Notes under the pieces: model-generated
What the model was told of the DNA's origin: nothing
The model's database searches: none
The model's input: only the letters and a program-made list of their open reading frames with translations
Translations under genes and position numbers: made by a program
From: JAHRAH01 sp051009015
GTDB lineage: Bacteria; Pseudomonadota; Gammaproteobacteria; Tethybacterales; Persebacteraceae
NCBI GenBank assembly: GCA_051009015.1
Contig: JBPCWZ010000052.1
Location: 1-10,167 of the forward strand
Length of the DNA stretch: 10,167 nt
Direction of reading: 5' to 3'
Part shown: piece by piece, positions 1 to 6,290 of the stretch
Position numbering within the stretch: position 1 is the stretch's first letter
How the letters are laid out: every line of letters begins with the position of its first letter

Positions 1-335
1 GCGTAGATAACGCCCTTGCCGCGCAGGCAATGTTGAAAGGAAAGCACTTGGTTTTTGCGGCATTCTTTTGTCGCTTCCGTCAGCACTTTCCATTCCTCCG
101 GCGTCATCCCATGCGCGGGATGCACCAACTCGGAGCAGTTATAATCCGCCGTGGCGATGATATGGCACTGCTCGCGGGCGGCGCTTATTTCGTCATCCGT
201 CATTTTGTTGACGCGCTCCACTTCGCGCAGTTTCGGCGTCGCCGCCTTTTCGGCGCAACCGCCCGCTATCAGCACAGCGGCGAAAACCACCAAAGCGGCG
301 GCGGCGGGAAAACGATGATTTGTTGTTTTTTGCAT
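1..335 (-). CDS. Small Cys-containing lipoprotein, 3' end outside window (partial)
   Basis: The ATG at 335 follows a good Shine-Dalgarno (AGGAGA), and the frame stays open to the window edge, so 111 residues are visible. The protein starts with a basic n-region (MQKTTNHR), then a hydrophobic stretch (about residues 10-25) ending in AGGC with Cys27. That is a usable but imperfect lipobox, because Ala rather than Leu is at -3. It predicts export by Sec and lipid anchoring in the envelope. The mature part is hydrophilic with four further cysteines (C57, C67, C92, C103), possibly two disulfides in the periplasm. The gene starts 65 bp after choV on the same strand, with a possible -10 of its own, so it may or may not share that transcript. 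I do not recognise the family and assign no function. Confidence 0.72.
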   Translation of the reverse strand, partial: MQKTTNHRFPAAAALVVFAAVLIAGGCAEKAATPKLREVERVNKMTDDEISAAREQCHIIATADYNCSELVHPAHGMTPEEWKVLTEATKECRKNQVLSFQHCLRGKGVIY

Positions 336-361
336 TTGGTCTCCTTTGGATTTGCGCCATT

Positions 362-367
362 AATATA
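362..367 (-). promoter_or_regulatory. Possible -10 element for the lipoprotein gene
   Basis: On the minus strand the gap after choV contains TATATT (5 of 6 matches to TATAAT), about 26 bp upstream of the lipoprotein ATG and ahead of its ribosome-binding site. No convincing -35 box is visible at 16-18 bp, so this is only a weak candidate. Confidence 0.25.
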
Positions 368-400
368 ACATAACCGCCGCCTTTTTTGTCCCGCCGCCGC

Positions 401-1495
401 TTATTGTTTTTGACGTTTGTTTTTTAGCAGGGCGGCGTATATGTCGGCGTCGGTTATTGTGCCTGTTGGGGTGCCGGTTTCGTTTGTTATTATTATCGGG
501 GCTTTTGTTGTGCGCTTTGTTTGCAACACTTGCGGCAGGGGGGTGTCTGCCGGGAGTGTTGCCGATGTTGCGTTATCCGACTCTTGCTTTTCGTCATCCG
601 GCAAGGGGCGCATTATGTCGCGGGCGCGGAGGATTTTCATCGGGTTTATGTGTGCTACAAAATCTTCAACATTTGCCGTCGCCGGGGCATTGACTATCTC
701 GTGCGGTGCGCCTGTTTGTACTATGCGCCCGCCTTCCATTATCGCTATCCGGCTGCCGATGCGCATCGCTTCGTCCAAATCATGACTGACAAAAACTATC
801 GTCCGCCGCAACTGCTTTTGCAACTGCATCAACTCATCTTGCAACTTCGCCCTTATCAGCGGGTCCAATGCCGAAAAAGGCTCGTCCATCAAAAGTATCG
901 GCGACTCTGTCGCAAAAGCCCGCGCCAAACCCACACGCTGCTGCATGCCGCCGGATAACTCCGATACCCGCCTGCCGCCCCATCCTTCCAGATGCACCAT
1001 CCGCAACTGCTTTTCCACCCGCGCGCGCCTTGTCTCTTCGTCAATGCCCGCAACTTCCAAGCCAAAGGCGATATTTTCCGCCACCGTCCGCCACGGCAAT
1101 AATGCAAACTGCTGAAACACCATCGCAATGCGCCGCCGCCGGAAAAAACGCAAACGCTCTTCATCGGCATCGCCGATATCCGCCAATGCTTTGCCGTCAT
1201 CAACGCGCACTGTTCCGCGCGCTATTTTCACCAGCCCGTTAACCGCCCGCAGGAGTGTGGATTTGCCCGAACCGGACAAGCCCATCAGCACAACTATCTC
1301 GCCTTCGCGCACCTGCAATGTGCAGTCGTGCGCGCCCAGTATCTGCCCCGTCTTCTCCCTTATTTCCTCCCGGCTTTTGCCGCTATCCATTAGCGGCAAT
1401 GCCGCCGCCGGATTATTGCCGAAAACAACGCTGACGCGCTCCATCTCTATGATAGTGCGCGGGATATTTATCTCCCTTTCTTTCTCCCCTTGCAT
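401..1495 (-). CDS. choV: Choline/betaine ABC transporter ATP-binding protein
   Basis: This is the ATPase subunit of a quaternary-amine importer and would sit on the cytoplasmic face of the ChoW permease. The 364 residues carry a complete ABC core: Walker A GLSGSGKST (72-80), Q-loop (Q128/129), signature LSGGMQQ (180-186), Walker B ILLMDEP (200-206, catalytic E205) and H-loop His238. The N-terminal stretch around SREEIREKTG (41-50), just before the core, is typical of the ProV/ChoV branch rather than a generic ABC ATPase. After the ABC domain (from about 295) there is a short C-terminal part resembling half of a CBS domain (APIIITNETGTPTGTITDAD region). The start lies 11 bp after the choW stop; the stop codon itself overlaps an AAGG ribosome-binding site. 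The transporter role is secure. Choline rather than glycine betaine as substrate rests on neighbouring choX. Confidence 0.93.
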   Translation of the reverse strand: MQGEKEREINIPRTIIEMERVSVVFGNNPAAALPLMDSGKSREEIREKTGQILGAHDCTLQVREGEIVVLMGLSGSGKSTLLRAVNGLVKIARGTVRVDDGKALADIGDADEERLRFFRRRRIAMVFQQFALLPWRTVAENIAFGLEVAGIDEETRRARVEKQLRMVHLEGWGGRRVSELSGGMQQRVGLARAFATESPILLMDEPFSALDPLIRAKLQDELMQLQKQLRRTIVFVSHDLDEAMRIGSRIAIMEGGRIVQTGAPHEIVNAPATANVEDFVAHINPMKILRARDIMRPLPDDEKQESDNATSATLPADTPLPQVLQTKRTTKAPIIITNETGTPTGTITDADIYAALLKNKRQKQ

Positions 1496-1506
1496 TCCTT
1501 CCGCCC

Positions 1507-2340
1507 TTATGCTTTTTGGGGAACGCGCAAAACGCGGTCAAGTATTATCGCTATGATAACAATGGCAAAACCCGCCTCAAAACCCTTTGCGACATCAACT
1601 TGGTTTATCGCCCGCAATATCAGCGTTCCCAAACCCGGCGCGCCGACCATCGCCGCTATGACAACCATGGACAGCGACAACATTATCGTTTGCGTAAAAC
1701 CCGCCATTATCTGCGGCAATGCATAAGGCAACTCCACCTGCACCAGCAACTGCCGCCGCGAACAGCCAAAAGCCCTGCCCGCCTCCAACAGCGGCGGCGG
1801 CACCGAAGAGATTCCCAAATGCGTCAGCCGCACCGGCGCGGCTATGGCAAAAATCACCGTCGCTATCAAACCCGGCACCTCGCCCAAGCCAAACAATATC
1901 AAAGCCGGAATAAGATAAACAAATGTCGGTATTGTTTGCATCAAATCCAGCAACGGGCGCAACATCACATATAACTTCGGATGATGCGCCGCCGCAATGC
2001 CAAGCGGCACACCCGCCGCCATGCAAATCGCGCCCGATGCAAGCACCAAAGATAGCGTGTGCGTCGTCTCCTTCCAATAACCCAGATTGATGATAAGCAA
2101 CAAGCCCGCTGCAACAAACAAAGTTAACTTCAACCGCCGATGGGCAAGATGAGTCGCCAAAGTCGCAATGCATATCACCGCCAGCGGCGGCGGCGTTTGC
2201 AACACATAAAGCAAAGCGTCTACAAACGCCTGCAAACAATATGCAATGCCGTCAAACAAACCGGCGGCATTGCCGGTAAGAAAATCTATGACACTCTCCG
2301 CCGCCTTGCCAAGCGGCAGTTTGTAGTCGCTAAGCGACAT
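1507..2340 (-). CDS. choW: Choline/betaine ABC transporter permease
   Basis: This is the inner-membrane channel subunit of the ChoXWV importer. The 277 residues include about six hydrophobic segments (roughly 30-48, 50-66, 72-88, 95-117, 138-170, 215-237 and 255-270, some uncertain). The binding-protein-dependent permease EAA loop spans about 184-210 (LLEAGRAFGC...LPYALPQIMAG), where the ATPase docks. The N-terminus SDYKLPLGKAAESVIDFLT resembles ProW/ChoW proteins, which supports the ATG at 2340. No good Shine-Dalgarno precedes it, only GGCGG-type sequence, so coupling to choX translation 36 bp upstream is plausible. It lies between choX and choV in the usual X-W-V order. The length is normal for the short ChoW form, and I see no disruption. 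Confidence 0.93.
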   Translation of the reverse strand: MSLSDYKLPLGKAAESVIDFLTGNAAGLFDGIAYCLQAFVDALLYVLQTPPPLAVICIATLATHLAHRRLKLTLFVAAGLLLIINLGYWKETTHTLSLVLASGAICMAAGVPLGIAAAHHPKLYVMLRPLLDLMQTIPTFVYLIPALILFGLGEVPGLIATVIFAIAAPVRLTHLGISSVPPPLLEAGRAFGCSRRQLLVQVELPYALPQIMAGFTQTIMLSLSMVVIAAMVGAPGLGTLILRAINQVDVAKGFEAGFAIVIIAIILDRVLRVPQKA

Positions 2341-2376
2341 AAGCCAAACCGCCGCCCCGCAAAAACGCCACAGATA

Positions 2377-3309
2377 TTACAAGCCCAGTGCGCTCCGCAC
2401 CGCCGCCAAACCATCGCCGCCTTTGATGGTCTTGATGCCGTCAAGCCACTCTTCCAGCACCGCCGGGTTGCTTTGCAGCCACGCCTTTGCCGCCGCTTCC
2501 GGCTCGGCGCCGTCATTGAGAATCGCGCCCATTATTTCGTTTTCCATCGCCAGCGTGAATTTGAGATTTTGCAAAAACCCGCCGACATTGGCGCACTCCG
2601 CCGCATAACCCGCGCGCGTGTTGGTAAAAACACTCGCACCGCCGAGATTGGGACCAAAATAATCATCGCCGCCTTGAAGATAAGCCATCTGCAAGTTGGC
2701 ATTCATCGGATGCGGCTCCCAGCCCAAAAAGACAATGTCCTCTCCGCGCTTTGCCGCCCGCGCCGCCTGCGCAAGCATTCCCTGCTCGGAAGATTCCACA
2801 ACCTCAAAGCCGCCCAGCCCGAAAGCATTCTCGTCTATCATGCTCTGAATAAGGCGGTTGCCGTCGTTGCCCGGTTCTATGCCGTATATCTTGCCGTCCA
2901 GTTGCTCGCGGAATTTGGCAATGTCGGCAAAACTTTGCAAGCCGCGTTCCGCCGCCGGTTTCAGGGTCGCCAGCGTGTATTTTGCGCCCGCCAGATTCTC
3001 GCGCACGGTATCAACCGTCCCCGCTTCGCGGTATTTGGCAATGTCGGCTTCCATTGTCGGCATCCAGTTGCCGAGGAATATGTCAATGTCGCCGTTGGCG
3101 AGCGAAGTGTAGGTAATCGGCACCGACAACACTTTTATGTCGGTCCGGTAGCCCAAACTTTGCAAAACCAGCGAAGCGGCGGCGGTCGTCGCCGTAATGT
3201 CGGTCCAGCCGACATCCGAAAAGCGCACCGTCTCGCAATCCGCCGCGCGCAACGGCGGGGCAAATGCCAGCATCAGCGACAACAACAAAAGTTTGACCGG
3301 GTGTTTCAT
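2377..3309 (-). CDS. choX: Choline ABC transporter periplasmic binding protein
   Basis: This is the periplasmic receptor that captures choline and delivers it to ChoWV. The 310 residues begin with a classic Sec signal peptide (MKHPVKLLLLSLMLAFAPPL, cleavage likely after the RAA near 23). Sinorhizobium meliloti ChoX binds choline with an aromatic box (W43, W90, Y119, W205) plus D45 and N156. Here the equivalents are W35, D37, W82, Y111, N148 and W197, all shifted by exactly 8 residues, so the site appears intact. The ATG at 3309 follows a strong GGAG 7 nt upstream. The gene heads choXWV and lies 59 bp after mmsB. That gap holds a possible -10 and an 18-bp tandem repeat able to form a hairpin, suggesting its own control. 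Acetylcholine or another trimethylammonium compound remains possible as ligand. Confidence 0.94.
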   Translation of the reverse strand: MKHPVKLLLLSLMLAFAPPLRAADCETVRFSDVGWTDITATTAAASLVLQSLGYRTDIKVLSVPITYTSLANGDIDIFLGNWMPTMEADIAKYREAGTVDTVRENLAGAKYTLATLKPAAERGLQSFADIAKFREQLDGKIYGIEPGNDGNRLIQSMIDENAFGLGGFEVVESSEQGMLAQAARAAKRGEDIVFLGWEPHPMNANLQMAYLQGGDDYFGPNLGGASVFTNTRAGYAAECANVGGFLQNLKFTLAMENEIMGAILNDGAEPEAAAKAWLQSNPAVLEEWLDGIKTIKGGDGLAAVRSALGL

Positions 3310-3321
3310 GGTTTTTCTCCT

Positions 3322-3357
3322 TTTTGTGTTTTGCGCGCGTTTTGTGTTTTGCGCGCG
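3322..3357 (-). repeat. Two perfect 18-bp tandem repeats forming a stem-loop in the choX leader
   Basis: The unit TTTTGTGTTTTGCGCGCG (plus-strand reading) occurs at 3322-3339 and again immediately at 3340-3357 with no mismatch. The GC blocks can pair as a 7-bp stem (3333-3339 with 3352-3358) around a 12-nt loop. It lies between the mmsB stop and the choX ribosome-binding site, so it would sit at or near the 5' end of a choX transcript. It could be an operator, an mRNA-stabilising hairpin or a simple slippage product; the sequence does not decide. Confidence 0.8.
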
Positions 3358-3362
3358 CCTTT

Positions 3363-3368
3363 ACTATA
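3363..3368 (-). promoter_or_regulatory. Possible -10 element upstream of choX
   Basis: TATAGT (5 of 6 to TATAAT) directly follows the mmsB stop codon on the minus strand. It would start transcription near 3356, at the foot of the repeat hairpin. No good -35 is seen; TTGCGC is present, but with only 15 bp of spacing. A separate choXWV promoter is therefore plausible but unproven. Confidence 0.3.
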
Positions 3369-4268
3369 TCACACTTTCGCCCCGCGCAACATCTTAATGA
3401 CGGCGGAAAAATCCTTCCCGCCGCCGCCTTCGGTGTTCATTGCCGCGTATATCTCTTCGGCATGTTTGCCGAGCGGGGTTTGCACTTTGTTTTCCGCCGC
3501 CGCCTTTTGCGACAATCGCAAATCTTTCAACATCAAAGACGCGGCAAAACCCGGCTCATAATCGCGGTTTGACGGCGACGACAAAACCAAGCCCGGCACC
3601 GGACAATAGGAAGTCAGCGACCAGCACTGCCCCGAAGAGTTTGCCGCGACATCATAAAACGCCCGCGCATCCAAGCCGAGTTTTTGCGCCAGATTAAACG
3701 CTTCGGCAACGCCTATCATTGACACGCCAAGCAGCATATTGTTGCATATCTTTGCCGCCTGCCCGCTGCCCGCCGCTCCGGCATAAACGGCATTCTTTCC
3801 CATCGCCGAAAACAAAACATCCGCCCGCTTTGCCGCATCTTCTTCGCCGCCGACCATAAAAGTCAAAGTCGCAGCCCTCGCACCGGCAACGCCGCCCGAA
3901 ACCGGCGCATCCAACATCGGCATATCGCGCCGCGCTTTTGCCGCCGCCGCAACTTCAACCGCCGCCGCAACATCAATGGTTGAACAATCCGCCAATAACG
4001 CGCCTTCTTTGGCGCATTCCAAAATGCCGCCATCGCCCAAATACACCGCGCGCACTTCGGCATCGGACGGCAGCATTGTTATCACAACATCGGCATTCGC
4101 GCTTGCCGCCGCCGCGCTTTTTGCAACACTCCCTCCGGCATCGGCAAATGCATCGGTTTGTGCTTTTTGCACATCCGCGCCGACAACGGCAAAACCCGCC
4201 GCCAGCAAGTTCTTCGCCATCGGCAAGCCCATATTGCCAAGCCCGGCAAATGCCACTTTTTTTATCAT
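3369..4268 (-). CDS. mmsB: 3-hydroxyisobutyrate dehydrogenase (beta-hydroxyacid dehydrogenase family)
   Basis: This enzyme oxidises 3-hydroxyisobutyrate to methylmalonate semialdehyde with NAD+, a late step of valine breakdown in the cytoplasm. The 299 residues show the N-terminal Rossmann motif FAGLGNMGLPMAKN (7-20), with an acidic residue after the second strand (D32) favouring NAD over NADP. The substrate signature DAPVSGGVAGA is at 120-130 (S124) and the catalytic KICNN at 173-177 (K173). The C-terminal signature around SSGQCWSLTSYCPVPG (211-226) is typical of the MmsB subgroup. I chose ATG 4268 over an upstream in-frame start because it gives the family length, follows GGAG by 7 nt and matches family N-termini. 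It begins 2 bp after the ligase stop, so the two are one operon. A related hydroxyacid substrate cannot be excluded. Confidence 0.92.
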   Translation of the reverse strand: MIKKVAFAGLGNMGLPMAKNLLAAGFAVVGADVQKAQTDAFADAGGSVAKSAAAASANADVVITMLPSDAEVRAVYLGDGGILECAKEGALLADCSTIDVAAAVEVAAAAKARRDMPMLDAPVSGGVAGARAATLTFMVGGEEDAAKRADVLFSAMGKNAVYAGAAGSGQAAKICNNMLLGVSMIGVAEAFNLAQKLGLDARAFYDVAANSSGQCWSLTSYCPVPGLVLSSPSNRDYEPGFAASLMLKDLRLSQKAAAENKVQTPLGKHAEEIYAAMNTEGGGGKDFSAVIKMLRGAKV

Positions 4269-4270
4269 TG

Positions 4271-5506
4271 TTATTCTCCCTTTTCGCCCGCGCGCATATC
4301 TTCTATCGTCCGCCCTTCTATGGTTTTTGCCACCAAAGCATTGCCGCGCAAGCCGGTCTCGTCGCGCAGTGTCATAATCAACTTTTCGCACAATGCTTTG
4401 TTATCGGCATTGTTGCCGCTTTCGTCTTTTCGTTGCGCTATCAGGGTTATATTGTCGCGCCCGTTTTCATCACTTTGCACCCGCAGTTGCGCCGCCGCCA
4501 AATCCAAACGCGCCGCTATTCTTTCAACTTGCACCGGATGCACAAAAACACCGCGCACTTTTGTCGCCGGGTCGCTCCTTCCCAGCCATCCGGCAAGGCG
4601 CATATTCGTCCGCCCGCATTCGCTGACGCCGCCGGAAACCGCCGACAAATCGCCGGTCGCAAAGCGGATTAGGGGATACTCCTTATTAAAGTTTGTCACC
4701 AATACCTCGCCCTTTTGCCCCTCTTCGCACGGCAGTTTTGTCAGCGGGTCAACAACTTCCACAAGCAACCCTTCGGCGACAATCATCGGCGCATCCGCCG
4801 CCGATTCGTAGGCGATAACGCCAAAATCCGCACTGCCATACCACTGCAATGTTTTTATGCCGCGACTTTGATAATATTCGCGCAACTGCGGCGGCAAATA
4901 CCCCCCCGAAACCGATGCCATCCGCAAAGGCGACTCCAAACCTGCGCCATCCATCTTTTCCAATATAATGCGCAAAAAATCCGGCGTGCCGCAATATGCA
5001 TCCGGGCGAAACCGCGCTACCGCCCGCGCCTGTTGTTCGCTGTTGCCGGGACCGGCGGGGAATACCCTGCAGCCCAAAGCAATCGCCCCGCAATCGCACA
5101 TCATTCCCGCCGGCGTGAAATGATACGAAAAAGCATTATGCACAAGCATTCCCGCGCGCAAGCCCAAAGCATAAAAAGCCGCCGCCGTCCGCCAGTAATC
5201 GGCGGCGGCAAAATCGCACTCGGCGATAGGACCCGGCGACAAATAAAAGCGCAAGGGCTTGCCGAAACAATCGTAGTTGCCAAAAGGCGGGTTTTGTTCC
5301 TGCTCGCCTATCATGTCGCTTTTCGCGCTTGGCGGCAACTTTGCCAGAGCATCGCGGCTATTGACACCGGCGGCGTCAATATGTTGCAATCGCTTGCGGT
5401 ACGGGGCGGAATGTTCTTTGGCATGGGCGATAAAACCCGGCAAAGCGGCAAGCAGGGATTCTTCGCGCCGCCGCGCATTCATACTTTCGGCGGCGGAATA
5501 ATGCAT
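4271..5506 (-). CDS. PaaK-like acyl-CoA ligase family protein (AMP-binding)
   Basis: The 411 residues resemble the phenylacetate-CoA ligase (PaaK) branch of ANL adenylating enzymes, which activate a carboxylic acid as acyl-AMP and then transfer it to CoA. Visible motifs are WYGSADFG (222-229, the YGxxE/D region), RFATGDL (281-287) and GRSDPATKVRGVFVHPVQVE (309-328, the hinge and start of the C-terminal subdomain). Two expected elements look altered. The phosphate-binding SSGTTG-type loop is replaced by LSPGPIAE (89-96), and the C-terminal region IEGRTIEDMR (396-405) lacks an obvious A10 lysine. From memory, related proteins share the SPGPI form, so it may define a subfamily rather than a broken gene. 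The ATG at 5506 overlaps the upstream stop by 1 nt and has no clear ribosome-binding site, implying translational coupling. The substrate is unknown. Confidence 0.82.
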   Translation of the reverse strand: MHYSAAESMNARRREESLLAALPGFIAHAKEHSAPYRKRLQHIDAAGVNSRDALAKLPPSAKSDMIGEQEQNPPFGNYDCFGKPLRFYLSPGPIAECDFAAADYWRTAAAFYALGLRAGMLVHNAFSYHFTPAGMMCDCGAIALGCRVFPAGPGNSEQQARAVARFRPDAYCGTPDFLRIILEKMDGAGLESPLRMASVSGGYLPPQLREYYQSRGIKTLQWYGSADFGVIAYESAADAPMIVAEGLLVEVVDPLTKLPCEEGQKGEVLVTNFNKEYPLIRFATGDLSAVSGGVSECGRTNMRLAGWLGRSDPATKVRGVFVHPVQVERIAARLDLAAAQLRVQSDENGRDNITLIAQRKDESGNNADNKALCEKLIMTLRDETGLRGNALVAKTIEGRTIEDMRAGEKGE

Positions 5507-6102
5507 TATTGTTTGTCTTGTTGTTGTTCGCGCCCGATGTCAAAATATTCGCGGTTGGGGCGCAAATCCGTGGCGGCGGCGATGCGGTTTGTCATGTGAT
5601 AGAAAGCGGCGACGGCGCAAATATGAAAAACCGCCCGATGACAAAAACCGGCGCGCATTAACCTGCCGCGCTCTTCGGCGGCGTTAAGATTTTCCGGGTC
5701 GTTAAGAGCGGCGGCAAAATCCAGCATTGCCCGATGGCGCGGCGGGAGTTTGACGGCGCGATAGTTATGGACGAGGGCATCGCCGAATGCCGCATCGCCG
5801 GAGAGTTTTCGCACCGCCGCGCCGTGTGCGGCAAGGCAGTAATGACAGCGGTTTTGCGATGAGACAACAACCGCTATCATCTCGCGCTCCAATTCCGAAA
5901 GCGGCGAGTCGCCTTTCATCAGGTCGTTTGACATCGCGCGAAAAGCGCGAAACTTTTCGGCATCGTGCGCGTAGGCATTAAAAACATTGGGGACAAACCC
6001 CATCTTCGCCCGGCACTTCGCCAAAACCTCGCGCACATCATCGGCAACCGCCCCCTCCCCCGCGGCGGCATCAGCCAAAAAAGAATGCGGCATATCAACC
6101 AT
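5506..6102 (-). CDS. AhpD-like / carboxymuconolactone decarboxylase family protein (peroxidase-related)
   Basis: The 198-residue protein contains the AhpD redox signature E-x11-C-x2-C-x3-H exactly: E74, C86, C89 and H93 in CHYCLAAH. In AhpD this is the proton-relay and peroxidatic cysteine pair that reduces hydroperoxides or passes electrons to a partner. It belongs to the peroxidase-related subgroup, with the N-terminal region REVLAKCRAKMGFVPNVFNAY (24-44) typical of it. Extra cysteines C30, C154 and C162 are present. Its stop TAA shares a base with the ligase ATG, so the two proteins are probably made in a fixed ratio. A perfect TATAAT ends 9 nt before ATG 6102, which suggests a leaderless or near-leaderless message; ATG 6093 (MPHSFL...) is an alternative start matching my memory of homologues. 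The physiological substrate is unknown. Confidence 0.85.
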   Translation of the reverse strand: MVDMPHSFLADAAAGEGAVADDVREVLAKCRAKMGFVPNVFNAYAHDAEKFRAFRAMSNDLMKGDSPLSELEREMIAVVVSSQNRCHYCLAAHGAAVRKLSGDAAFGDALVHNYRAVKLPPRHRAMLDFAAALNDPENLNAAEERGRLMRAGFCHRAVFHICAVAAFYHMTNRIAAATDLRPNREYFDIGREQQQDKQ

Positions 6103-6111
6103 CCCGCCGTT

Positions 6112-6117
6112 ATTATA
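6112..6117 (-). promoter_or_regulatory. -10 element for the AhpD-like/ligase/mmsB operon
   Basis: A perfect TATAAT on the minus strand lies 9 nt before ATG 6102, placing the expected transcript start around 6105. The message would be leaderless from 6102, or have a 12-nt leader if ATG 6093 is used. No good -35 is visible. The block TATAATAACGGCGGGATG closely resembles the one before the ankyrin gene. Confidence 0.5.
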
Positions 6118-6197
6118 TCCCCCTTTTTGCCATTCGCGGATTGAAGTCCGAAGGGCGCGTTTTTCCCGCCAATTTTGTCATTGCCGCCTCTTTCGTC

Positions 6198-6217
6198 ATT
6201 CCCGCGAAAGCGGGAAT
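6198..6217. repeat. dRS3-like 20-bp inverted repeat (complete copy)
   Basis: The sequence ATTCCCGCGAAAGCGGGAAT is a perfect 8-bp inverted repeat around a GAAA tetraloop. It fits the Neisseria dRS3 consensus ATTCCC-N8-GGGAAT. The flanking TTCGTC (6192-6197) is also shared with the second copy at 7281. It lies between the ankyrin terminator and the AhpD-like gene. Such elements are dispersed in many proteobacterial genomes, and in Neisseria they are known phage insertion targets. Confidence 0.85.
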
Positions 6218-6238
6218 CTGCGGGCGAAGTGAAAAGGT

Positions 6239-6275
6239 GCGGGCGGCGTGTTTATGCGTTCGTTTTGCCGCCCGC
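6239..6275 (-). terminator. Hairpin terminator of the ankyrin gene
   Basis: A perfect 9-bp stem, GCGGGCGGC (6239-6247) with GCCGCCCGC (6267-6275), encloses a 19-nt loop. It begins 15 bp after the ankyrin stop. On the minus strand it is followed by ACCTTTT, a modest U-tract; on the plus strand it is followed by TTTT, so it could act both ways. The long loop and short U-run lower confidence in strong intrinsic termination. Confidence 0.55.
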
Positions 6276-6290
6276 TTTTGGCGTTATGCT

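Noticed and set aside
30..368. A plus-strand frame opposite the partial lipoprotein
   Set aside because: The minus strand has a ribosome-binding site, signal sequence and lipobox; the plus frame has none.
2905..3050. A repeated segment TTTGGCAATGTCGGC within choX
   Set aside because: It encodes two similar helices (ADIAKFRE and ADIAKYRE) inside the protein and is explained by coding sequence.
2140..3561. A 473-codon open frame on the plus strand opposite choW and choX
   Set aside because: It is antisense to two well-matched transporter genes. Its product is a His/Arg/Gln-rich sequence with no family features. GCC-rich codon bias in the real genes keeps antisense frames open.
4269..4391. N-terminal extension of the 3-hydroxyisobutyrate dehydrogenase to 4391
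   Set aside because: The extension overlaps the ligase gene and is Arg-rich. ATG 4268 has a good ribosome-binding site and gives the family length.
4715..5599. A 294-codon plus-strand frame opposite the ligase gene
   Set aside because: It is a shadow of the ligase gene with basic, low-information sequence; the opposite strand shows clear motifs.
6131..6150. CGGA-TTGAAG-TCCG mini-hairpin upstream of the AhpD-like gene
   Set aside because: A 4-bp stem is expected by chance in GC-rich DNA and no function can be tied to it.
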